Shown here in pieces: positions 8,190 to 15,404 of a stretch of DNA of 25,481 bases. The position numbers and the translations under genes are program-made. Each line of letters begins with the position of its first letter. Position 1 is the first letter of the stretch. The stretch spans positions 1 through 25,481 of the forward strand of contig JBDHZU010000015.1 in NCBI GenBank assembly GCA_039812085.1. Direction: 5' to 3'. Under the pieces are notes generated by a model. The model had not been told where the DNA came from. It was given only the letters and a program-made list of their open reading frames with translations, and ran no database searches. The stretch comes from JBDHZU01 sp039812085. GTDB lineage: Bacteria; Actinomycetota; Actinomycetes; S36-B12; UBA10799.

Positions 8190-8936
8190 ATGCCACTGCT
8201 GCCAGACGCAGAACCATTCAGCCAGGACGGATCGAAAGTTGGAATCCTCGTCCTGCACGGATTCACCGGCCAGCCGAAGTCGGTCAAGGATTGGGCGATC
8301 TACCTCGCCGACGCGGGATACACCGTTCGGTGCCCCCGCCTTCCTGGACATGGCACCTCCTGGCAAGACATGAACAACACCACCTGGCAGGACTGGTACG
8401 ACGAGGCTGAGCGCAATTTCCGGGAACTCGCCGAGACCTGCGACCAAGTCTTCGTCATGGGCTTGAGCATGGGCGGATCACTCACCCTGCGTTTAGCCGA
8501 AGAGAAGGGCGATGCCATTTCCGGCATCGTGCTGGTCAACGCAGCCGTCCACAGCGAACGCCCCGACCGATTCGCCCTGCCCGTCCTACGACTGGTCGTT
8601 CCCGCGTTCCCCGGCATCACCAACGACATCAAGAAGCCCGATACCGACGAGGGCGGCTACTCGAAGATTCCGTTGAAAGCCGCCTACTCCCTCACCCAGC
8701 TGTGGGGCCGCGTCAAGAGTGACATCGCCAAGATTGACCAGCCAGTGCTGCTATTCCGCAGTGCGGACGACCACGTCGTTGAACCCAGCAATGCTGCTTG
8801 GATTCTGGCGAACGTCTCCAGCACCGACGTTGAAGAAGTCGTGCTGGAAGAGAGCTACCACGTCGCCACCATGGACAACGATGCGCCAACGATCTTTGCG
8901 GGCAGCTTGGCATTCGTTGAGCGATTGACCGCTTAA
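8190..8936 (+). CDS. Est30-like carboxylesterase / monoacylglycerol lipase (alpha/beta hydrolase)
   Basis: A 248-residue cytoplasmic alpha/beta hydrolase that should cleave short to medium acyl esters. Visible elements: oxyanion LHGFTGQP (22-29), PGHGTS (52-57), nucleophile elbow GLSMGG with Ser93, acid in SADDHVV (Asp193/194) and YHVATMDND with His224. These positions are nearly identical to the Ser94/Asp193/His223 triad of Geobacillus Est30. The ATG at 8190 is preceded by GGAGG with seven bases spacing, a strong ribosome site, so the upstream in-frame extension is rejected. It starts a three-gene operon with a small membrane protein and a DUF192 lipoprotein, and it lies next to the PlsC-like acyltransferase on the other strand, which suggests, without proof, a role with acylglycerols or lysolipids. 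Confidence 0.9.
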   Translation: MPLLPDAEPFSQDGSKVGILVLHGFTGQPKSVKDWAIYLADAGYTVRCPRLPGHGTSWQDMNNTTWQDWYDEAERNFRELAETCDQVFVMGLSMGGSLTLRLAEEKGDAISGIVLVNAAVHSERPDRFALPVLRLVVPAFPGITNDIKKPDTDEGGYSKIPLKAAYSLTQLWGRVKSDIAKIDQPVLLFRSADDHVVEPSNAAWILANVSSTDVEEVVLEESYHVATMDNDAPTIFAGSLAFVERLTA

Positions 8937-8938
8937 CC

Positions 8939-9205
8939 ATGCACGACAACGAATCCGGCGAACATTTCGTCGCCCCTGACCCGGGACCGATCGCGATTGA
9001 CGATCCGATCCGGGCAGCCGCTCTGGCAGGGGTGATCGGCGCTCCCATTCTGTTCGTACTGATCGGAATGTTGCTGGGATTCGCCCCATTGGTTATCGGC
9101 ACGTTATGCGTACTGGTGTTTTGCGTCAGCTTCATCACGCTGGTGGTTCGGGCTAAGGATCGTCTTCCTGTCGATGAAGGCTGGGACGACGGCGCGGTGC
9201 TCTGA
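8939..9205 (+). CDS. small membrane protein with two helices, unknown function
   Basis: An 88-residue protein starting two bases after the esterase stop codon. It has an acidic N-terminal third, two adjacent hydrophobic helices (about residues 26-45 and 50-70, separated by a short Phe-Ala-Pro turn) and an acidic tail ending EGWDDGAVL. There is no signal peptide; both ends are probably cytoplasmic, forming a hairpin in the membrane. No family is recognised with confidence. Support for it being real is the tight spacing on both sides (2 and 15 bases), good coding character and the clear membrane topology. Its translation probably depends on ribosomes finishing the esterase, because no ribosome site of its own is visible. 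Confidence 0.72.
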   Translation: MHDNESGEHFVAPDPGPIAIDDPIRAAALAGVIGAPILFVLIGMLLGFAPLVIGTLCVLVFCVSFITLVVRAKDRLPVDEGWDDGAVL

Positions 9206-9220
9206 CGCACGGACATCACC

Positions 9221-9715
9221 ATGCCTCGAATCGGTTCTCTGGCGCTAGCGTTTCTACTGGCAACGGGGATGACCGCATGTGACTCGCAGGCATCCTCATC
9301 GCCAACGACCAGCCCTACCTCCCAGGCATTGCCCATCGAGGCCCACACCACGATCGACGATCAGACCTTCCAGCTAGAAGTCGCTCGGACCACTGAGCAA
9401 CTTGATACCGGACTGATGGGTCGAACCTCACTGCCTGCCAATCAGGGAATGTTGTTTGTTATCTCCCCCGAACGAGCAATGACCTTCTGGATGAAGAACA
9501 CCGATCTGGGGCTGGACATCATCTTCCTGCGCAACGGCATCGTCACAGACATCGTGCATAACGCCGCACCCTGCCAACAGGCCCATTGCCCGACTTACTC
9601 ATCACCAGGCCCGGTCGATCAGGTGATTGAACTCAACGCCGGCCAGGCCAAGTCGCATGGGCTTGCCGTCGGAGACTCACTTCCGGTGACGGTCACTTCG
9701 CCTCACCCAAGCTAG
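9221..9715 (+). CDS. DUF192 family lipoprotein
   Basis: A 164-residue exported protein. The N-terminus is a lipoprotein signal (PRIG, hydrophobic core, then GMTAC with the lipidated Cys20), followed by a Ser/Thr-rich linker and one DUF192 domain: EVARTTEQLDTGLMGRTSLP, QGMLFVI, MTFWMKNTDLGLDIIFL and a C-terminal VIELNAG. DUF192 proteins are small all-beta domains found in bacteria and archaea; no reaction is established for them. Third gene of the esterase operon, 15 bases after the small membrane protein. Its TAG stop interlocks with the stop of the convergent glucokinase gene (shared CTAG at 9712-9715). Confidence 0.87.
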   Translation: MPRIGSLALAFLLATGMTACDSQASSSPTTSPTSQALPIEAHTTIDDQTFQLEVARTTEQLDTGLMGRTSLPANQGMLFVISPERAMTFWMKNTDLGLDIIFLRNGIVTDIVHNAAPCQQAHCPTYSSPGPVDQVIELNAGQAKSHGLAVGDSLPVTVTSPHPS

Positions 9716-9727
9716 TAGCGGGCGAGG
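9701..9727. terminator. imperfect stem-loop at the convergent ends of the DUF192 and glucokinase genes
   Basis: CCTCACCC (9701-9708) and GGGCGAGG (9720-9727) pair over eight positions with one mismatch around an 11-base loop that carries both stop codons. Its place between convergent genes suggests a bidirectional terminator, with no U-tract to confirm it. Confidence 0.3.
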
Positions 9728-10656
9728 TCGGCCGCACCGATCAGACCTGCGTCATTACCGAGGCTCGCCAACTTCACGGCTGGAAGCGAACGACGATCCG
9801 CGCTGGAAAGTGAATCCAGGAATGCTCGGCGAGTCGCACCCAAGAGCAAATCGCCAGCTTCACTGACACCACCACCGATAACGAATGCGGTGGGGTCCAG
9901 CGTGGTCGCTAGATCGGCCATTCCCAGGCCCAGCCAACGTGCCAACGAATCGAATGCGGCTAAGGCAACGGGATCGCCTTCCCGGGCAGCTTCCGTAATG
10001 TGCTTACCTTCCACACCTTCTGGGGTTCCGTCGCCCAGGGCAAGCAAGACATCAGCTTCGGTACGACGGTCAGCAGCAAGTTGTCGGGTCTCACGAACAA
10101 GTGCGTTTCCGCTGGCGTACTGCTCCCAGCAGCCTCGGTTGCCGCAGCCGCAAGGGCGCCCACCCGGAGCAACGTTGAGGTGTCCGATCTCAGCAGCCAC
10201 TCCGTGTGCCCCGCGATACAGCTTGCCGTTGAAAATCAAGCCACCGCCGATGCCGGTACCGACCGTCACACAGATGATGTCGGCATCCTCATCGAACTGA
10301 CCGCCAAACCGGTATTCGCCCCAGGCAGCAGCGTTGGCGTCGTTCTCGACAATGACCGGAATGCCCACTCCGGCCTCAATGGTCTTCTTGAGGGGCTCAT
10401 CCACCCAACCGAGGTTTGGTGCGGTCAAGACTCGTGAGCGCTTCGCGTCGACAAATCCAGCCGCACCGATGCCGACTGCAGCAATGTCATGGTCACGACG
10501 AAATTCCCTGACGAGTTCGATGACAGCTTTCTCGACTCCTGCCGCACTACGGGAAGGCGTTACTCGCCGTTCCTTGCGCAGGATCGAACCGGTTTCGTCT
10601 ACGACCCCACCGGCAATCTTCGTTCCGCCGATGTCGATTCCCACGGTGAGCACCAT
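9712..10656 (-). CDS. glk: ROK-family glucokinase
   Basis: Phosphorylates glucose to glucose 6-phosphate in the cytoplasm. The 314-residue protein shows the ROK fold: phosphate motif GIDIGGTK (6-13), GIGAAGFVD, sugar-binding ENDANAAAWGE (104-114, catalytic Asp106), the TVGTGIGGG loop, and the zinc centre EIGHLN with His159 plus Cys169, Cys171 and Cys176 in CGCGNRGCWEQ. There is no N-terminal winged helix, so it is the kinase type, not a ROK repressor. This matches GlkA of Streptomyces, the glucose kinase involved in carbon catabolite control there. Start: ATG at 10656; a GTG three codons upstream is possible. Neither has a clear ribosome site. It is the last gene of the minus-strand run with the ArsA-like and CxxCxxC proteins. 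Confidence 0.93.
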   Translation of the reverse strand: MVLTVGIDIGGTKIAGGVVDETGSILRKERRVTPSRSAAGVEKAVIELVREFRRDHDIAAVGIGAAGFVDAKRSRVLTAPNLGWVDEPLKKTIEAGVGIPVIVENDANAAAWGEYRFGGQFDEDADIICVTVGTGIGGGLIFNGKLYRGAHGVAAEIGHLNVAPGGRPCGCGNRGCWEQYASGNALVRETRQLAADRRTEADVLLALGDGTPEGVEGKHITEAAREGDPVALAAFDSLARWLGLGMADLATTLDPTAFVIGGGVSEAGDLLLGATRRAFLDSLSSADRRSLPAVKLASLGNDAGLIGAADLARY

Positions 10657-10714
10657 GTGGATCACGTTAGCTAGCAGTCATGTCGGTGGCATATCGATAG
10701 CCACCTGAACGCCA

Positions 10715-11335
10715 CTAGGCAAGATCAATAGGGACGTCAGCAAATGTGTCGGCTGGTCTGGCCGCTTCGCTCGTCCGTGGCCGACGATCTGCAGCCGTCG
10801 TGGCCAGGGATTCCATCGCCGTCCGCAATGAGGCCGTGATAGCGGATAGGGCTTCGGCGGCGCCCCTGGCAAGTTCTGGACTCACGACCTGTAAAGCGTC
10901 AACGCCCTGACAAACCGGACACCATTCACAGGTACTGGAGTGTTCGGCAGTTGAATCAGCGGATTCTTGCTGGGATTCCCGCAGCCAGCGTGCAGCAGCA
11001 TCAATCGTCGAGGTGTCCATCCCGTGCGTCACGGTTGGCCGGTCGATCGTGCTGGTCGTCACGCTGATGTCAGCAGAATCCGGATCAACCACAGCAACAG
11101 ACGACTGTTCGTCGAAGAATCGTTCAGCAGCCTGGCGGACGTTCGTCCCGGTGGTGTCCACGATCCCGCGTAATGCAGTGGATAGTCCTGACCGGTCTGC
11201 CCAGTCTGTGACCGCCGCAGCCAAACGAATTGCCTCTTGAGCGGCAGCGGCGAATGCCTCATCTCGAGCGGCATCGGGGTCGACAGGACGCTCCGGCTCT
11301 TGGTACCACCAAGGCTGGTCGTTACCTGCGGTCAT
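10715..11335 (-). CDS. actinobacterial CxxCxxC protein, DUF5304-like, function unknown
   Basis: A 206-residue soluble, acidic and Ala-rich protein. Near residues 136-142 it has the triple-cysteine motif CEWCPVC followed by a helical region with SPELARGAAEALSAI, an arrangement I recall from the DUF5304 family of actinobacteria; that assignment is from memory. The N-terminal part begins WWYQEPERPVDPDAARDEA and is predicted mostly helical; the middle (85-130) looks disordered. The cysteines could bind metal or be redox-active, but a fourth ligand is not obvious. The ATG has AGGA four bases upstream. Placed between the ArsA-like protein and glucokinase, as in streptomycete-type neighbourhoods, it probably works with the same conserved set. 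Confidence 0.72.
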   Translation of the reverse strand: MTAGNDQPWWYQEPERPVDPDAARDEAFAAAAQEAIRLAAAVTDWADRSGLSTALRGIVDTTGTNVRQAAERFFDEQSSVAVVDPDSADISVTTSTIDRPTVTHGMDTSTIDAAARWLRESQQESADSTAEHSSTCEWCPVCQGVDALQVVSPELARGAAEALSAITASLRTAMESLATTAADRRPRTSEAARPADTFADVPIDLA

Positions 11336-11407
11336 CGCGTCCTGCCATCCACACAGACGTTATGGGTTAACTGACAGTGTGCCTGACGACAGCCGACTCG
11401 TCACGCA

Positions 11408-12370
11408 TCACTGGTCTGTTCGACGTTTATGCGTGTCCATCGGAGTTCCACGACTGACGAATCCGTGCTCGGGATTTGGCGTGAATTCCACGACGAGATC
11501 ACCGTGATCGACCTTGGCAGACGTGATGTTGGACCGTTCCAGCACGGCAGGTAAACCAAAGACCTTTCGATGCCCATCAACCTCAATCGCCATCTCACGG
11601 CTACGCCTGGAGACCGATAGGGGTGCGTGTTCCGACAGTTCCAGCGGAAGCACCCATCGCAGATCAGCCCCTAGGCGCGTGACAGTGGGCGCGACCGGAT
11701 CACTGTCCAGTTCGGCCAAGATGGTGCCAAAATCTGGGGCGTGCTCACTGCTGGTTAGTTCTCGAACGTTCCAGCCATGCAATCGCAGGGAAGCAGCAGC
11801 ATGCGCCGATGGCGGTTCGGTTGCCGATGCAACATGCAGGTGGGTGGCATGAGCCAAATTTCGCTGCAGTTCCGCCAGGTTGTGCAATCCGGCGACATCA
11901 CCAGACTCCCCGGATGTCGCACACACCCATCGGGCAGCTTCCAGATCGTCCAACAGAGCAACAGTGGCATCCATACTCGGAAGCACCACAACGACTCGAC
12001 TGGCCTGACTTCCGAGCACTGTGAACGACGAGGTTCGCTCAGCGAGATCCACCAGGGCACCCAGGTGAACCGGCGGGCCAGCGGCCAGCACACCAGTCAC
12101 ATGTTCCGCACTCGTGGCCGCGTCCAACCAAATTCGAGTGAGCTCGATGCTGGCGGGATGAGGCAACACCGCATTGACCGATAGACGGGTATCGGCGGTC
12201 TCGACCAGTTCACCGACCGAAGGAATCCCCATGGCTGTTGCCAGCCAGACAGGATTGGTGCAGGTCACCAAAAGAGTCGGAAGTTTCTCGGCAGACTCGC
12301 GTGCCAGTTCGACAGCTGCTGCTGCAGTTCGAACCGGGTCAGCGCCACCGACCGTGATGAGACCTGCCAC
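11408..12370 (-). CDS. ArsA/GET3-like protein with degenerate P-loop and C-terminal HSP20-like domain
   Basis: A 320-residue protein with ArsA-type architecture: an N-terminal nucleotide-binding-like region and a C-terminal all-beta ArsA/HSP20-like domain (about 237-300, RWVLPLELSE...VSRRSREMAIEVDG...DLVVEF). Where active ArsA proteins have the deviant Walker A GKGGVGKT, this one reads VGGADPVRT (7-15), without the invariant Lys and Gly, and where they have the DPAH switch it reads CTNPVW (37-42). ATP hydrolysis is therefore unlikely. The match is by order and spacing, so the family call is good and the loss of function inferred. Start is GTG at 12370, 11 bases after the upstream SRPBCC stop. 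Rv2184c occupies this position in M. tuberculosis beside the same SRPBCC partner (Rv2185c). Confidence 0.8.
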   Translation of the reverse strand: MAGLITVGGADPVRTAAAAVELARESAEKLPTLLVTCTNPVWLATAMGIPSVGELVETADTRLSVNAVLPHPASIELTRIWLDAATSAEHVTGVLAAGPPVHLGALVDLAERTSSFTVLGSQASRVVVVLPSMDATVALLDDLEAARWVCATSGESGDVAGLHNLAELQRNLAHATHLHVASATEPPSAHAAASLRLHGWNVRELTSSEHAPDFGTILAELDSDPVAPTVTRLGADLRWVLPLELSEHAPLSVSRRSREMAIEVDGHRKVFGLPAVLERSNITSAKVDHGDLVVEFTPNPEHGFVSRGTPMDTHKRRTDQ

Positions 12371-12381
12371 GGACCCGATTC

Positions 12382-12819
12382 TTACAGGCTTTCGACGCGC
12401 TTCTTCAGCCCGTCCAGTGCCGCCTTGACGATCTGCTTCTCGGCCTTGCGCTTGATCATGCCGATCATCGGCACGTTCAGTTCAATTTCGAGGTTGTAGA
12501 CCACGTCGGTCGTGCCGTCGCCGTTGTCCGTCAAGTCGTAGGAACCGTTGTTGACCTTCAGTGCCGTAGCGGTGTCCAGAGTCCAGCTCACCGATTCCGA
12601 GCCATTCCACTCGTAATCCAAGACGTACTCGTCCTTGATCGGCCCAGCCACGATGTTCATGCTGGCGCGCGCCGGACGTCCGTCGTCGCCTTCTTCCAGC
12701 ACCTCGACTGCTGTGATGCCTTCACTCCAGTCCGGGTATGCCTCAAGGTCGGCAATTACGTCCATGACCTGATCAGGAGTTGCCGTGATCGTCACCGAGC
12801 CGTTTGTCTTGTCAGCCAT
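12382..12819 (-). CDS. SRPBCC/START-like lipid-binding protein, Rv2185c (TB16.3) type
   Basis: A 145-residue single-domain protein of the polyketide cyclase/COQ10-like START superfamily. It begins MADKT, continues with ATPDQVMDVIADLEAYPDWSEG (the typical first helix and Tyr-Pro-x-Trp turn), and ends in the long C-terminal helix NVPMIGMIKRKAEKQIVKAALDGLKKR, which closes the hydrophobic cavity in this fold. It closely resembles mycobacterial TB16.3 as I remember it. Such proteins bind hydrophobic ligands; the ligand here is unknown. It is followed after 11 bases by the ArsA-like gene, a pairing also present in mycobacteria, which suggests a functional link between the two. Confidence 0.88.
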   Translation of the reverse strand: MADKTNGSVTITATPDQVMDVIADLEAYPDWSEGITAVEVLEEGDDGRPARASMNIVAGPIKDEYVLDYEWNGSESVSWTLDTATALKVNNGSYDLTDNGDGTTDVVYNLEIELNVPMIGMIKRKAEKQIVKAALDGLKKRVESL

Positions 12820-12885
12820 GCCAGTCCGTCCCTGTTCGTGATTCGTCGAGCGTGATCATTCGAGCCAGAAGGCAGGCTATCGGGA

Positions 12886-13668
12886 TTACAGGTCGATACG
12901 CAGCGGACGACGACGCGCCCGGAAGTGTCCGACATTGATGCACTCGGTGAATCCGATGCGCGCACGCTGTGCCAGTGGCTGATGAACGTGGCCGAAGAAG
13001 TGGTAGCGAGGCCGATTGGCCAGCAGATAAGCGTTGATCGCGGCACTGGCCACCTCAAATCGGTGAGCAACCACATCGAACTGCAGGAGCGGATGCTGTG
13101 GGGGCAAGTGCGTACACAGCACATCGACGGGTGGAAGAGATTCGACCATTTGGGCGTACTCGCCCGGGTCGCGTTCATTTGGCGTCCGGTACGGCGAGAA
13201 CACCCCTCCCCCGACAAACCCGAAACGCACGCCATCGATTTCTACAACCTGACCGTCTACTAGCCGGTGGGAGGAATCCGCATAAGCCATCAATACGTGC
13301 GGGACATCAACGTTTCCTGGAATCACATATGTGCCGCCGGGAAGGTTGGCGAAAGCCTCCCGATATTGCCGTTCAACAATCTGCCCATAGGCCGCAGCCC
13401 GATCTTCCCCTGGGTGCGCAGCGGCCACTCGTTGCCATTCCCGGGCACTGAGTTCACGGGCCTCGTCGAACTTCTTCGCCAAACGCAGCGCCACGTATTC
13501 GCGGGCGACCGATTCACCGAACACTTCAGCGAATGCCCCTTGGGACGGATCTTCGTAGTCGATGAATAGCAGGAAGTCGCCGAGGCAGATCGTCACGTCC
13601 GCATCGGTCTCGATTCCCGGCAAACTGTCGAACGCACCATGCACGTCACTGACCAGACTGAGTCGCAT
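12886..13668 (-). CDS. calcineurin-like metallophosphoesterase
   Basis: A 260-residue cytoplasmic metallophosphoesterase. The five blocks are present in order: SDVHG (Asp8, His10), GD (30-31), GNVD (118-121), CTHLPP (His187) and GHVH (226-229), giving a two-metal site. In block three the usual His of GNHD/E is Val, as in several bacterial class III enzymes, so catalysis through that His is not expected. A helical insertion (about 40-110) separates blocks two and three and may shape substrate choice. Substrate is unknown; phosphodiesterase or phosphatase activity are both possible. The ATG has AGGA eight bases upstream, and it begins 10 bases after the stop of another START-like gene, so they form an operon that continues into the TB16.3-like gene 66 bases on. 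Confidence 0.87.
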   Translation of the reverse strand: MRLSLVSDVHGAFDSLPGIETDADVTICLGDFLLFIDYEDPSQGAFAEVFGESVAREYVALRLAKKFDEARELSAREWQRVAAAHPGEDRAAAYGQIVERQYREAFANLPGGTYVIPGNVDVPHVLMAYADSSHRLVDGQVVEIDGVRFGFVGGGVFSPYRTPNERDPGEYAQMVESLPPVDVLCTHLPPQHPLLQFDVVAHRFEVASAAINAYLLANRPRYHFFGHVHQPLAQRARIGFTECINVGHFRARRRPLRIDL

Positions 13669-13678
13669 TCGCCGCGTC

Positions 13679-14125
13679 CTACTGCGCCGTCACATTGACA
13701 GCTTCGGCCGGATCGCTAGCAACTGGTGGACTCCCCACCGGTCGATCTCGCTCCAGTTCGTCTTTCAATGCCCAGACTTCTTGCTTCCAACTCAGCGCAC
13801 GCTGCGTACGGATCCGATCGGCTCGTCGTCGCCCTGCCAAGTCTTGCGATAGTGGTTGCGGCGTACGGCCATCTGACGACGGGTCTGCGCGCAGGTAGTA
13901 ATGCACGATGGTTCCGTCCGAGAACTCCTCCAGCCAGATCTCCATGCTGCCGACCAACGATCCAGTAACCGACCACCGGACACCCTGCAGCCCACGATCC
14001 ATAAAGACGGTCAATTCCAGATCGGCAAACCAACCCGACAACCGTGCCGGGTCATCAATCACCGAACGAAACTGCGCAGGGGAAACTGCGACGAATGCTT
14101 CGTCAACAATGTCGATACTGGCCAT
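13679..14125 (-). CDS. second SRPBCC/START-like protein, function unknown
   Basis: A 148-residue protein with the START-like pattern: VDEAFVAVSPAQFRSVIDD and SGWF in the first helix and turn, alternating beta strands (GLQGVRWSVTG, MEIWLEEFSDGTIVHYYLR) and a C-terminal helix rich in Arg (GRRRADRIRTQRALSWKQEVWALKDELE). The final ~18 residues look disordered. Similarity to its neighbour at 12382 is only at fold level. ATG at 14125 is preferred over the adjoining TTG at 14128; no good ribosome site is visible for either. It lies ten bases upstream of the metallophosphoesterase, so they are probably one operon. A hydrophobic ligand is inferred from fold only. Confidence 0.78.
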   Translation of the reverse strand: MASIDIVDEAFVAVSPAQFRSVIDDPARLSGWFADLELTVFMDRGLQGVRWSVTGSLVGSMEIWLEEFSDGTIVHYYLRADPSSDGRTPQPLSQDLAGRRRADRIRTQRALSWKQEVWALKDELERDRPVGSPPVASDPAEAVNVTAQ

Positions 14126-14140
14126 CAACAGAGCATACGA

Positions 14141-14163
14141 ACTGACCCGTCGTCAGTACGACG
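14141..14163. other. two overlapping, mutually exclusive hairpins after the methyltransferase gene
   Basis: ACTGAC (14141-14146) pairs with GTCAGT (14152-14157), and CGTCGT (14148-14153) pairs with ACGACG (14158-14163); both stems are perfect and share bases, so only one can form at a time. They lie in the 47-base gap between the methyltransferase stop and the next minus-strand gene. This could be a terminator, an attenuator-like switch or chance. Confidence 0.3.
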
Positions 14164-14172
14164 AGCAGGTAG

Positions 14173-15228
14173 TCAGCTTCCGTAAGTGGGGATCTGTCGA
14201 AGACGTTCGAAAGCGGGTGCATATTCAGCGGCCGAAGCATCCGAATCGCGCAGCTTCACAATCTCTGTCCACACGTCACTTGCCAACAACTCGTCGGGGT
14301 TAACCGCAATAGCGCGTGACGTGATGTCGTCAGGCACCTTCTGCGGGTCAGGTGAGAGGAGGTATTCCTCCACCAACGGATATGCATCGAACAACGCTCG
14401 GGTGCCCGGGTTGCACTTAGCGACGAGCACGGTCCCCGTGGGAGCAGTATTGATCGGGATGACGACAAGATCAGAACGATGGTCACGCAAGACCTCATAG
14501 ACCTTGTAGACGTCTCCAGCCCACGCCATCGTGCGTCGGACGCGGAATGCCTCCAGATCATTTCTCGGCAACATGTCATCGAACACGACAACTCCACCGA
14601 AAGACATGTACTGCTCAAGATTCATGAAATCCCGCAGTGTGAAGTCAGAAAGGTGCATTCCATCAAGGAACGCAAGATCAATGCCTACCCCCTCAAAATG
14701 TTCCATCGGATCATCGAGAGCGAAGAAGTCATCACTGGTTTCGATATACGTCCGAACATCACAATGCAACGGACTAGTTATCTGATACGCGGGATCCACG
14801 CCAACACTTCGGGTGTTCGACAACGTCAAGCTGCCGCCGGAATTAACTCCGATTTCGAAATAAGTTCGTGGCTGCAGAACCTCGTGCAACGCAGCCAAGA
14901 GCTGATGACGACTCATCGGGGACTCTGGGTATTCCACAATTGGGTCAGGACTGGCCCACTGCAAGCCCTTCCGAGCCCTGTTCTGAGTCGTCAGGCTCCC
15001 AATATCGGTTTCCCCTAGCTGCTCAATGAGCTGCTGCCGCTTCTCTTCAGGGCTCAACTTTGGTGCAGGTTCCGCTTTAGCCGCTTGTGCTCGTTTGGTC
15101 CGTGACTCAACATCGAGAGCTTTGATCACTGCCTTACGAGCTCGGCGGTCAACCGAACGCACTTTCTTGGTGGTCTCTTCCCCGAGAACGGAATTCATTG
15201 TTTGCGTGACGGAGCCACGAATGGTCAT
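14173..15228 (-). CDS. class I SAM-dependent methyltransferase (CmcI/Methyltransf_24-like), substrate unknown
   Basis: A 351-residue protein with a highly charged, probably helical N-terminal extension (1-75) followed by a Rossmann-type methyltransferase core. SAM-binding motif I is FEIGVNSGGSL (124-134), the acidic end of strand two is Asp145, motif DLAFLDGMH lies at 184-192 and GGVVVFDDML at 211-220. The DGxH and DDxLP motifs are typical of the metal-assisted O-methyltransferase/cephalosporin-hydroxylase-like group that often acts on sugars or antibiotics. The ATG has AGGTGATCAA before it, a good ribosome site. G+C falls visibly within the gene (one 60-base sample, 14581-14640, is about 47%) and I do not recall it in the equivalent mycobacterial locus, so it may be acquired. 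It diverges from the LuxR-type gene. Confidence 0.85.
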   Translation of the reverse strand: MTIRGSVTQTMNSVLGEETTKKVRSVDRRARKAVIKALDVESRTKRAQAAKAEPAPKLSPEEKRQQLIEQLGETDIGSLTTQNRARKGLQWASPDPIVEYPESPMSRHQLLAALHEVLQPRTYFEIGVNSGGSLTLSNTRSVGVDPAYQITSPLHCDVRTYIETSDDFFALDDPMEHFEGVGIDLAFLDGMHLSDFTLRDFMNLEQYMSFGGVVVFDDMLPRNDLEAFRVRRTMAWAGDVYKVYEVLRDHRSDLVVIPINTAPTGTVLVAKCNPGTRALFDAYPLVEEYLLSPDPQKVPDDITSRAIAVNPDELLASDVWTEIVKLRDSDASAAEYAPAFERLRQIPTYGS

Positions 15229-15298
15229 TTGATCACCTAAATAAACCTTGTATGAGGACTACTTGTATGAGGACTTGTATGAGAACGATTTGATCACC
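15227..15298. repeat. nested direct repeats in the methyltransferase leader
   Basis: Three tandem 12-base copies of CTTGTATGAGGA occur at 15247-15258, 15262-15273 and 15274-15285 (the third ends GAA). They are flanked by two copies of ATTTGATCACC at 15227-15237 and 15288-15298. The left flank contains the ribosome site and the first bases of the methyltransferase start codon, read on the minus strand. All copies were read directly. Confidence 0.85.
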
Positions 15299-15370
15299 GT
15301 AGATGGAAAACTGCCCGATGAGGCGCTTTGGGAGTGAATTGGTGGTGAAACTCTGATCGACGCGACACGA

Positions 15371-15385
15371 TGTGGCCATGCCACA
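15371..15385. promoter_or_regulatory. perfect inverted repeat upstream of the LuxR-type gene, candidate operator
   Basis: TGTGGC (15371-15376), a 3-base centre CAT, then GCCACA (15380-15385): a 15-base palindrome centred 27 bases before the LuxR-type ATG. Size and symmetry suit a dimeric helix-turn-helix protein, possibly autoregulation; this is inference. Confidence 0.35.
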
Positions 15386-15404
15386 CCACGCCCATGAGGC
15401 GGCA

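Noticed and set aside
8713..9351. 212-codon minus-strand frame across the esterase, small membrane protein and DUF192 gene
   Set aside because: It spans three recognised or well-placed plus-strand genes and its translation resembles no family.
11384..11403. TGACGA/TCGTCA 6-bp inverted repeat between the ArsA-like and CxxCxxC genes
   Set aside because: A short stem with an 8-base loop and no tail; too likely by chance to call a terminator.
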